Of a DNA stretch of 64,000 nucleotides, positions 56,471-63,098 are shown in pieces; the first letter of the stretch is position 1; the number at the start of each line of letters is the position of its first letter. A model generated the notes under the pieces. That model searched no databases and was not told the DNA's origin. It saw only the letters and a list, made by a program, of their open reading frames with translations. Both the position numbers and the translations under genes were made by a program. The stretch comes from Oscillospiraceae bacterium. Lineage in GTDB: Bacteria > Bacillota > Clostridia > Oscillospirales > CAG-272. The stretch spans positions 1 through 64,000 of the forward strand of contig SVQP01000003.1 in the NCBI GenBank assembly GCA_015065285.1, in the 5' to 3' direction.

Positions 56471-56935
56471 ATGAATTGCCCCGCTTGTGGATATGCAGAG
56501 AGCAAGGTTGTGGACTCCAGACCTATTAATGATGGCAGCAGCATCCGTCGCAGACGTGAGTGCCTGCAGTGCCAGAAGCGCTTTACCACCTTTGAGATTA
56601 TGGAATCGGTGCAGATCTTCGTAATCAAGAAGAACGGGGAAAAGCAGCCCTTTGATAAATCCAAGCTGTTGGTGGGTGTGCTCAAGGCAACGCAAAAGCG
56701 CCCGGTCAATGCAGAGGAGATCGTCAATACCATCGAGCAGGAGCTGCAGAACACGCTGCGCCACGAAATTTCTTCTCAGGAGCTTGGCGAGATGGTGATG
56801 GATCTGCTGCGCGAGCGCGATGAGGTTGCGTACGTGCGCTTTGCTTCGGTATACCGCGAATTCAACGATATTGATTCCTTTATGGCAGAACTCAAATCGC
56901 TCAAAAAGCGCCAGTCCAAAAAGACTAACATCTAA
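56471..56935 (+). CDS. nrdR: transcriptional repressor NrdR
   Basis: 154 residues from ATG at 56471, 11 bases after GGAGG. The zinc ribbon has NCPACGYAESKVVDSR and ECLQCQKRFTT (four Cys); the ATP-cone domain spans about 46-136 (VIKKNGEKQPFDKSKLLVGV). NrdR senses the ATP/dATP ratio and represses ribonucleotide reductase genes at paired NrdR boxes. Here such boxes precede nrdR itself, so it probably represses its own gene. No nrd structural gene is in the window. The gene stands alone with a terminator at 56943. Confidence 0.95.
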   Translation: MNCPACGYAESKVVDSRPINDGSSIRRRRECLQCQKRFTTFEIMESVQIFVIKKNGEKQPFDKSKLLVGVLKATQKRPVNAEEIVNTIEQELQNTLRHEISSQELGEMVMDLLRERDEVAYVRFASVYREFNDIDSFMAELKSLKKRQSKKTNI

Positions 56936-56942
56936 ACCAATC

Positions 56943-56975
56943 AAAAAAAGCCGAACCCCAACTTCGGCTTTTTTA
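56943..56975 (+). terminator. terminator of nrdR
   Basis: AAAAAAAGCCGAA pairs with TTCGGCTTTTTT around CCCCAAC. Confidence 0.9.
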
Positions 56976-56992
56976 TTACATGGAGCGATAGA

Positions 56993-57733
56993 ATGACAAA
57001 AAAACCTTTATCTAGAATGAGAAAAGCATATCTTGCGCGCTTTGTGTACCGCTGCTTGGTGTTGCTTGCGCTGATTTTGCTGTGCATTTTCAGACCGCAA
57101 ACAGCAGAGATCATAGAGGGAACGGCGCTGTTTGCAAGCTTTCACTGGACGCACCTGTTCTTGTACTTTTTGTGGGGCGTGTGGATGTTTGACATGCTCT
57201 TTCAGATCATCCCCAGCAAGAACATGTATGCCATGGGCTCGCAAAAGGTGTTTCGCCGCAACTTCAGCCCTTGCGCGAGATGCGAGCAGGTGGACCGCAA
57301 GGCACTGCGTAAGAGATATACCAAGGAAGCCTTGAAGGTGTGGTGCTTCTGGGGACCCTTGACGCTGGCGCTGGCGCTTGTTTGGTTTTTGTGGCTCAAG
57401 CCCATGGGCGCTTATTGGTTTTTGCTGCTGTTTGTAGGCGCATTTTACGTGTGTGATCTGATCTGCGTGCTGTTCTGGTGTCCCTTCCGCGTGTGGTTTA
57501 TGAAAAACCGCTGCTGCACCACCTGCCGCATTTTCAACTGGGATCACTTTATGATGTTCACCCCGTTTTTGTTTGTGCCGGGTGTGTATTCCTGGTCGCT
57601 GGCAGGGCTGGCTGTTGTGATCTATATCATCTGGGAGATTCAGATCTACACGCATCCCGAACGCTTTACCGATGCGTGCAACGATACGCTCAAATGCAAG
57701 AACTGCACGGATCACCTGTGCGGAAAGTTTTAA
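56993..57733 (+). CDS. polytopic membrane protein with Cys motifs, unassigned
   Basis: 246 residues with about six hydrophobic helices. Between helices 2 and 3 lies FSPCARCEQVDR, before helix 5 RCCTTCRIFNWDHFMMF, and at the C-terminus CKNCTDHLC. Three Cys clusters of C-x-x-C type on what may be the same face suggest metal binding or redox chemistry. The pattern KNRCC-x-x-CRIFNWDHFMMFTP resembles a Firmicute family without a known function. GGAG lies seven bases before the ATG. The coding end abuts the mobile unit at 57736. Confidence 0.75.
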   Translation: MTKKPLSRMRKAYLARFVYRCLVLLALILLCIFRPQTAEIIEGTALFASFHWTHLFLYFLWGVWMFDMLFQIIPSKNMYAMGSQKVFRRNFSPCARCEQVDRKALRKRYTKEALKVWCFWGPLTLALALVWFLWLKPMGAYWFLLLFVGAFYVCDLICVLFWCPFRVWFMKNRCCTTCRIFNWDHFMMFTPFLFVPGVYSWSLAGLAVVIYIIWEIQIYTHPERFTDACNDTLKCKNCTDHLCGKF

Positions 57734-57791
57734 GTAAAAAAGAGTCATCGTTAAGCTGGTTCTCATAAGGATGTTTGGATAATCCAAAATT

Positions 57792-57817
57792 GTAGGGACA
57801 GGCGTCCTCGACTGTCC
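57792..57817 (+). repeat. REP-like hairpin, copy A
   Basis: GTAGGGACAG, inner part CGTCCTCG, then CTGTCC. GGACAG pairs with CTGTCC. It starts with GTAG, as in E. coli REP elements. Confidence 0.85.
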
Positions 57818-57888
57818 ATGACACATAAATTTCGGCAGAGATGTTGTTTTCTCTGCCGATTTGTGTTATAATGATATTGGTGATAAAA

Positions 57889-58413
57889 ATGGATGAACTT
57901 AAAAAGAGAAAAACACCGAGATATCAAAGTTTTGATTACAATAGTGTTGGAGTATATTTCATAACGATTTGCACGCAAAATAGGCGAAGCATCCTATCTC
58001 GCATTGTAGGGACAGGCGTCCTCGACTGTCCGCAAATCGAATTAACTCAATACGGAGAAATTGCGGATAAATACATCAAACAATTAAATGATTTCTATGA
58101 ACATTTGTCGGTTGAAAAATATGTCATAATGCCTAACCACATTCATTTTTTGCTTTGGGTAAAGGAAAATAAGACCGATAACGGACAGTCGAGGACGCCT
58201 GTCCCTACAAATGTTGAAAGAGCGAACAGCGCGTGCTCTCAATTTGTATCGACATTCAAGCGTTTTTGCAATAAGGAGTATGGCGAAAACATTTGGCAAG
58301 CTCGTTTCAACGACCATATAATTCGTAACCGCGATGACTATGAAGAACACGTAAAATACATTTACGAAAACCCTATACGTTGGTACTACGACGAATTATA
58401 CACAGAAGAATAG
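57889..58413 (+). CDS. REP-associated tyrosine transposase (RAYT, Y1_Tnp family)
   Basis: 174 residues from ATG at 57889, after an extended -10 (TGTTATAAT, 57864-57872); a longer frame from 57841 is open but its start lies before that promoter. The start RYQSFDYNSVGVYFITICTQ, the HUH metal motif in VIMPNHIHFLLW, and the end YEEHVKYIYENPIRW match the RAYT family. RAYTs are single-copy relatives of IS200/IS605 transposases that act on REP hairpins with a GTAG foot. Residues at 58006-58031 (V-G-T-G-V-L-D-C-P) and 58183-58208 (G-Q-S-R-T-P-V-P-T) are in-frame translations of REP-like copies B and C. The frame is intact, so the enzyme may still be active. Confidence 0.9.
   Translation: MDELKKRKTPRYQSFDYNSVGVYFITICTQNRRSILSRIVGTGVLDCPQIELTQYGEIADKYIKQLNDFYEHLSVEKYVIMPNHIHFLLWVKENKTDNGQSRTPVPTNVERANSACSQFVSTFKRFCNKEYGENIWQARFNDHIIRNRDDYEEHVKYIYENPIRWYYDELYTEE
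58006..58031 (+). repeat. REP-like hairpin, copy B inside the RAYT gene
   Basis: Same 26 bases as copy A, same orientation, read as V-G-T-G-V-L-D-C-P within the transposase. Confidence 0.9.
58183..58208 (-). repeat. REP-like hairpin, copy C inside the RAYT gene
   Basis: Inverted copy of A and B; GGACAGTCGAGGACGCC then TGTCCCTAC on the plus strand, read as G-Q-S-R-T-P-V-P-T. Confidence 0.9.
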
Positions 58414-58510
58414 GGGTATGGGCTTTGCCCGAAGCCGGCGTTGCTTGCAACGCTGTAATACAAAGGCGAAACTGGCGATAAAGAAAAATGAAAGCATTTA
58501 ATTTGCCGAG

Positions 58511-58987
58511 GTGAGTGTTTTGATATTTTGGATAGAGAAACAATTCAAAAATGAATATATTGACTCTGCAAAAGAGACTGGCATCAGATGTGTATTTTCT
58601 AAGGAATTTAATGAAGATGCCAGAATCGAAATAATGCAATTCATAAAATTTATCAGAGCCAATTATTATTTTCCCATTAGGGTAAAAATATGGTTTGATA
58701 ACGAAACTCATTTTGTCAATCAAACAGATGGTCACAAATATTATGGAGTTTTTTACGATGGCGATTCTGATAAAACGACATATCCCAAAATTCATATTGC
58801 AGCAAAACAGACCGAAAAAAATTCTATAGAAGATATATTGTTTAGCATAGCACACGAATTGACCCATTATTATCAATGGTATTTTCTTGAAGACGATAAA
58901 CGAACAGACAGAAGTTTGGAAATAGAAGCAAACAAATGGACTAAATATATCCTATACACATATTATTGTGAAAATCCAACCGAATAA
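58511..58987 (+). CDS. small zinc-metallopeptidase-like protein, passenger of the mobile unit
   Basis: 158 residues from GTG at 58511, or 155 from TTG at 58520, which has GAGGTGA at a better distance. The motif SIAHELTHYYQW gives H-E-x-x-H, and a later Glu in EIEANKWTKY could be the third ligand (SprT/ImmA-like or gluzincin pattern). The rest is rich in Asn, Lys, Tyr and Ile, in line with high A+T. No membrane segment. It lies downstream of the RAYT gene, inside the inverted ends, and may be cargo. Family not resolved. Confidence 0.65.
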   Translation: MSVLIFWIEKQFKNEYIDSAKETGIRCVFSKEFNEDARIEIMQFIKFIRANYYFPIRVKIWFDNETHFVNQTDGHKYYGVFYDGDSDKTTYPKIHIAAKQTEKNSIEDILFSIAHELTHYYQWYFLEDDKRTDRSLEIEANKWTKYILYTYYCENPTE

Positions 58988-59066
58988 TATTCTAATTGTA
59001 AAACCCCGACAGACATTAAAATCTGTTGGGGTTAATCTTTGTTTTCTGCAATACAATTATTGTGAT

Positions 59067-59092
59067 GGACCGTCGAGGACGCCGGTCCCTAC
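59067..59092 (-). repeat. REP-like hairpin, copy D
   Basis: Inverted relative to A. Here the stem reads GGACCG/CGGTCC instead of GGACAG/CTGTCC: both sides changed together, so base-pairing is kept. Confidence 0.88.
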
Positions 59093-59157
59093 AAAATGGC
59101 TGTAAACTTCCTTATGAGAGCCTGCCTTTGCGGTGACTCTTTTTTTGCGGAAATCTC

Positions 59158-59186
59158 TTGACAAACCCTGCGCTATGTGGTATCAT
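59158..59186 (+). promoter_or_regulatory. promoter of the GntR-ABC operon
   Basis: TTGACA at 59158-59163, 17 bases, TATCAT at 59181-59186, twelve bases past the mobile unit's right end. Confidence 0.8.
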
Positions 59187-59194
59187 ACAAGCAG

Positions 59195-59217
59195 TACAGA
59201 TAATACAGATAATACAG
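59195..59217 (+). promoter_or_regulatory. direct repeats at the start of the GntR-ABC transcript
   Basis: TACAGATAA occurs twice and TACAGA a third time, nine bases apart, right after the predicted transcription start. A candidate operator of the GntR-type regulator. Confidence 0.45.
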
Positions 59218-59230
59218 AAGAGGTGAATGT

Positions 59231-59584
59231 ATGAAATTCAGCTTTTCGGGCAATCAGGATATTTATCTTGAAATTGCCGAGAGATACAAGGAATATATCC
59301 GGCAGGGGATCATCCGAAACGGTGAAAAGCTGCCGTCTGTCAGGCAAGCGGCAGGCGAGCTTTCGGTTAACCCCAACACGGTGGCAAAGGCTTATGCAAA
59401 GCTGGAGCAGGACGGATATATCTGCTCCTTGCCCAAAAAGGGTGTTTACGTGATCTGGGAGGGCGGTGAGCAAAATCAACGCGAAAACGCAGATCTTACG
59501 CTCATTCGAGCCATACGCGACCGCGGCATTGACAAGCAGACCATACTTTCGTGGATCGAGGAGGTGTACAAGGGTCATGATTGA
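59231..59584 (+). CDS. GntR-family regulator, YtrA subfamily
   Basis: 117 residues. The winged helix covers about 10-75 (IAERYKEYIRQGIIRNGEKL, PSVRQAAGELSVNPNTVAKA, YAKLEQDGYI), and only a short dimerisation tail follows, as in YtrA-type regulators of ABC transporter operons. The gene overlaps the ATPase gene by eight bases, so regulator and transporter are made together. Autorepression at the repeats 59195-59217 is likely but inferred. GAGGTGAATGT precedes the ATG. Confidence 0.9.
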   Translation: MKFSFSGNQDIYLEIAERYKEYIRQGIIRNGEKLPSVRQAAGELSVNPNTVAKAYAKLEQDGYICSLPKKGVYVIWEGGEQNQRENADLTLIRAIRDRGIDKQTILSWIEEVYKGHD

Positions 59585-60458
59585 AGTAAAGAATTTATGC
59601 TATGACGTTGGCGGTAAAATCATACTTAAAAACGTAAATCTGACGCTGCAGCAAGGCAGTGTGATGGGTCTTGTGGGTATCAACGGTGCAGGAAAGACCA
59701 CGCTGCTGCGCCTGATCTCGGGTGTGTTGACCAAAAAGTATGGTGAGATCCTCATAGACGGGAAAAAAGTCAGCGAGGAAGAGGTGCGTCGCGCGCTGTT
59801 TTTCCTGCCGGACGACCCGTATTTTACCATTTATACCACGGGAAATTCCATGTACCGAATGTACGAGGTATTTTATCCCGAGATCGACAGAGCCGTTTTC
59901 GATCGGTTTACAAAAGAATTTGGGCTGGATCCCAAAAAGCCGATCCGCAATTTCTCCAAGGGCATGCGTCGCCAGCTGTATATTTCCTTGGCGCTTGCGG
60001 TAAAGCCCAAATATTTGCTTTTGGACGAGGCATTTGACGGACTTGACCCGCTCTCACGCCACATCTTCAAGCGCGTGCTCAACGAGTTTGTGGAAGAGTT
60101 TGGCACCTCGGTCATCATTTCCAGCCACTCCTTGCGCGAGCTGGAGGATTTTTGCGATTGCTATGTGCTGCTTGACCAGATGACGGTATCTGCCTCGGGT
60201 GATATTGCCGAGAAGGTCAACAGCTTCTGCAAATTCCAGCTTGCTTTTCTGGATGAGATTGACGAGCGGGCATTTGCGCACCTGCCCGTAACCTCACTGG
60301 AGAAGAGCGGACGCTTTGTGCGTGTGGTGCTGGAAGGCAATGCGGCTGAGCTTTTACCGCAGCTGCAAGCATTGAATCCTGCCGTGGTGGAGGAGATGCG
60401 CATGGACTTTGAAGAGGTCTTTATCCTCGAGGTAGAAAAGAGGGGGTATTTGAAATGA
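59577..60458 (+). CDS. ABC transporter ATPase of a YtrA-type operon
   Basis: 293 residues from ATG at 59577 (GAGGTG 15 bases upstream within the regulator gene). Walker A GLVGINGAGKTT, signature NFSKGMRRQLYISLALA (variant of LSGGQ), Walker B YLLLDEAFDGLDPLS and H-loop ISSHSLREL. This is the single-domain type used by ABC-2 exporters in GntR-controlled operons, often linked to envelope stress or antimicrobial peptides. The C-terminal 75 residues are an accessory domain. Confidence 0.9.
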   Translation: MIEVKNLCYDVGGKIILKNVNLTLQQGSVMGLVGINGAGKTTLLRLISGVLTKKYGEILIDGKKVSEEEVRRALFFLPDDPYFTIYTTGNSMYRMYEVFYPEIDRAVFDRFTKEFGLDPKKPIRNFSKGMRRQLYISLALAVKPKYLLLDEAFDGLDPLSRHIFKRVLNEFVEEFGTSVIISSHSLRELEDFCDCYVLLDQMTVSASGDIAEKVNSFCKFQLAFLDEIDERAFAHLPVTSLEKSGRFVRVVLEGNAAELLPQLQALNPAVVEEMRMDFEEVFILEVEKRGYLK

Positions 60459-61468
60459 AGATCTTTTTCAGATATTTGTTTTACAGACTCAAAAACAGTG
60501 TGCTGCGCACGTTGATTTTCACCGCGCTCTCGGTTGCCATTTGCCTGATCGGCATTTCCATGAGGAACGGATCCGCCGAGCCGAAATATTGCGAAAGCGG
60601 ACTTTACATGCTTGCCACCGCCCTGTGTATCACAGCCAGCATCGTGCCGCTCTTTGAGCTCTCGGGGCTCAAAAACCGCAGAAATCTGGATACGCTGTTT
60701 TTCTTCCCGATCAAGCGCGAGAGAATGGCACTCGTGCATTTTATCAGCGGCTTTGTGCAGGTGGCTGCCATTTATACGGTCACTTGGGCGGCAAGCTATC
60801 TCTGGCTTGCGCTCAACACAGATTATTATGCGCTTGGGTATATGATCCCGTATTATTTGCTGTCGCTTTCGCTTGCGTTTGTCATCTATTCGATCTATTG
60901 TTTTTTGTTCATGCAAGCCAACACAACGGCGGACGGTGTGCTGTTCTGCCTGCTGTGGATCTTCCTGCCTGCTTTGGTCTCTTTGGTGCTTGACGTTGTA
61001 TGGCACGTTGAAATTGCAGGGAAATTGGCAGAGTGGGGCATTATGTACACGCCCATGAATCATCTGACCATCATCTTTCAGGATCTGATCGAGATCAACG
61101 ACCCGGCAAGCTGGGATACGTCGACAGAGCTGATTATGGAGCGCTGGTACATGTTTGTGATCTGGGGCGCTGCAGGTCTTGTGGCTGCGAATGCATATCT
61201 GTTCAGCTTTGTGCACAAGGGTGCGGAGCAGGCAGGGGAGATCTCAAATTCTCCTTTCGGATACGCGGTGCTTATTCCTGCCTACGGCTATTGCCTGATA
61301 CAGATTTCCATGGGAATTTTTGTTCCGCTCCTGATCGTTATGTATCTGGGCGTCATGCTCTCGGGCTACCTGATTTACAGAAGAGGATTTAAGTTCAAGG
61401 TCCCCGATATCATCGTGACCGTGATCGGACTTGCCTTGCCGTTTGTCGTGGCGTATATGAATCGCTGA
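60455..61468 (+). CDS. ABC-2-type membrane subunit
   Basis: 337 residues with about nine to ten hydrophobic helices and few polar loops. Starts at the last codons of the ATPase gene (ATGA overlap). The first 20 residues are basic (RYLFYRLKNSVLR) and LFFFPIKRERMALVHF after helix 2 is the coupling helix type seen in YtrC/BcrB-like subunits. Substrate unknown; export is inferred from the ATPase class. Terminator at 61482. Confidence 0.82.
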   Translation: MKIFFRYLFYRLKNSVLRTLIFTALSVAICLIGISMRNGSAEPKYCESGLYMLATALCITASIVPLFELSGLKNRRNLDTLFFFPIKRERMALVHFISGFVQVAAIYTVTWAASYLWLALNTDYYALGYMIPYYLLSLSLAFVIYSIYCFLFMQANTTADGVLFCLLWIFLPALVSLVLDVVWHVEIAGKLAEWGIMYTPMNHLTIIFQDLIEINDPASWDTSTELIMERWYMFVIWGAAGLVAANAYLFSFVHKGAEQAGEISNSPFGYAVLIPAYGYCLIQISMGIFVPLLIVMYLGVMLSGYLIYRRGFKFKVPDIIVTVIGLALPFVVAYMNR

Positions 61469-61481
61469 GTAATATGAATAT

Positions 61482-61511
61482 AAAAAACCGCCGATTCTTC
61501 GGCGGTTTTTT
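61482..61511. terminator. bidirectional terminator between the ABC operon and truB
   Basis: AAAAAACCGCCGA pairs with TCGGCGGTTTTTT around TTCT. Confidence 0.93.
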
Positions 61512-61512
61512 G

Positions 61513-62433
61513 TTATTCCAATTCAAAGAGCTTGATCATGGCAATGGCGCTGCCGCTTTCGTAGTCGCGCACCTCGCCAAGGGCAAAGAAATGATCCTGT
61601 GCGTCACAGATGCGCACGCGCGTACCGGTTGCAAAATGCGAATGGATCTTGCTCTGGTAGATCTCACAGCCGTTTCTGCACAGCCGCTTGTAAAAATCGG
61701 GCAGGGAAACGGCAGGCAGATCGGAAAACAGCACCTCAACAGGGAGCAATCTCTCCAATCTTTGCGCGTCGTCCATTTCTTCCAGCTCTGTTGTGGTCAT
61801 GCACGCGTCCAAGCCAAAGCCGCCTGTTTGCACGCGCTGTAGCGTTGCCATTGCACCGCCGCAGCCAAGAGAGGCGCCAATATCTGCACACAGCGTGCGG
61901 ATATACGTACCGCCCGAGCAATCTACCGTCAGGATATAGTCGCTTGCTACGTCGGTCGGCTGGCAGGAAAGTGAGAAGATCTCAATCTCTCGCGCCTGCC
62001 TTTCCACCTCAACGCCCTTACGCGCCAAGTCGCAAAGCTTTTGCCCGTCCACCTTTAAGGCACTGTACATGGGCGGAATCTGCGCGATTTTGCCCACAAA
62101 TCTGCGGCATGCTTCTGCCACTTGATCGGGGGTAGGGAGCGCCTCACTTGTCGTCAACACCGTACCCGTGGTATCCTCGGTATCGGTGGTCAGACCAAGT
62201 CGCAGCGTAGCTCTGTAGACCTTGCGGTCGTGGCTGACGTATTCGCAAGCCTTAGCCGCTCTGCCCACAAGCACCACCAGTACACCGGTTGCCATGGGAT
62301 CAAGCGTTCCCGTGTGTCCCACGCGCTTTGTGTGCAGTGCACGGCGCACCTTGTAAACAATATCGTGCGAGGTTGCGCCCGCGTGCTTGTTAATGAGCAG
62401 AATGCCGCTGGGTTCCACTTGCGGCGCGCTCAT
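61513..62433 (-). CDS. truB: tRNA pseudouridine-55 synthase
   Basis: 306 residues from ATG at 62433, which overlaps trmB by four bases. Motif KRVGHTGTLDPMATGVL holds the catalytic Asp; KVYRATLRLGLTTDTEDTTG and CSGGTYIRTL are further TruB blocks, and a C-terminal PUA-like domain follows (about 235-306). It makes pseudouridine 55 in the T-loop of tRNAs. A longer reading frame upstream is an artefact inside trmB. The stop lies next to the terminator at 61482. Confidence 0.95.
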   Translation of the reverse strand: MSAPQVEPSGILLINKHAGATSHDIVYKVRRALHTKRVGHTGTLDPMATGVLVVLVGRAAKACEYVSHDRKVYRATLRLGLTTDTEDTTGTVLTTSEALPTPDQVAEACRRFVGKIAQIPPMYSALKVDGQKLCDLARKGVEVERQAREIEIFSLSCQPTDVASDYILTVDCSGGTYIRTLCADIGASLGCGGAMATLQRVQTGGFGLDACMTTTELEEMDDAQRLERLLPVEVLFSDLPAVSLPDFYKRLCRNGCEIYQSKIHSHFATGTRVRICDAQDHFFALGEVRDYESGSAIAMIKLFELE

Positions 62434-63083
62434 GCGGGAAAGCGCACGTGCGCCGAGTAGATGGGCATACCTTTTGCGGTAAAGTTTGCTTCGTATTCGG
62501 TCATAACGTTGGTTGCAGCCATTTCGCTTTGGTGCAGATCCTCGGTTTTCCACACGATCTCCAAGCCGCAAGCCTCAAATTCCTCAAGGCTGAAGAAAAA
62601 CAGATCGTGATTGTCGGTCTTGAATTTCAGCATGCCGCCCGGGACCAGCAGCTCACGGTACTTTTCAAGAAAGCCGCGGTGCGTCAGTCTGCGCTTTTTG
62701 TAGCCGCTCTTGGGCCAAGGGTCGCTGAAATTGAGATAAATGGTGTCCAGCGAATGCGCGGGCAGCCACTCGGGCAGGTTCTGTGCATTGCCGATGATGA
62801 AACGCAGATTATCGGGGCGGGTGTCGGCACACTCGGTCGCCTTTTCCAAGGCAAGGCATGCCACGTCGGGCACGCGCTCCATGGCGATCAGATTGACCTC
62901 GGGGATAGCCGCAGCCGTGCCGCAGGCAAATGCGCCCTTGCCGCAGCCGATCTCAAGAGAAAGCGGCTTTTTCTCGGGGAAGGGGGCACAGGGGTCATCC
63001 ATCAGTACCTCGGGATGCTCAATCAAAAGGGCGGAGCAGGCGGCAATTCTCTCGGCGCCGTGCTTTTTTCTTCTCATTCTCAT
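62430..63083 (-). CDS. trmB: tRNA (guanine-N7-)-methyltransferase
   Basis: 217 residues. SAM-binding LSLEIGCGKGAFA, catalytic and tRNA-binding NFSDPWPKSGYKKRRLTH, and FKTDNHDLFFFSLEEF then the C-terminal TEYEANFTAKG. It forms m7G46 in the variable loop of tRNAs. It lies 15 bases after ychF and overlaps truB, so the order ychF-trmB-truB is one transcript. A RMRRKK basic start is usual for the family. Confidence 0.95.
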   Translation of the reverse strand: MRMRRKKHGAERIAACSALLIEHPEVLMDDPCAPFPEKKPLSLEIGCGKGAFACGTAAAIPEVNLIAMERVPDVACLALEKATECADTRPDNLRFIIGNAQNLPEWLPAHSLDTIYLNFSDPWPKSGYKKRRLTHRGFLEKYRELLVPGGMLKFKTDNHDLFFFSLEEFEACGLEIVWKTEDLHQSEMAATNVMTEYEANFTAKGMPIYSAHVRFPA

Positions 63084-63098
63084 GAATTTTACCTCAAA

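Larger units (their letters stand above)
57736..59146. mobile_element. RAYT-bearing mobile unit with long inverted ends
   Basis: The left end (57736-57817) and the right end (59067-59146) are imperfect inverted copies: from the outside both read AAAAAAGAGTCA, then TCTCATAAGGA, then GTTT, then TTGTAGGGAC and a hairpin. Between them are a REP-associated tyrosine transposase, a small metalloprotease-like gene, and a base composition much richer in A+T than the neighbours. Target-site duplications are not clear to me. Confidence 0.7.
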
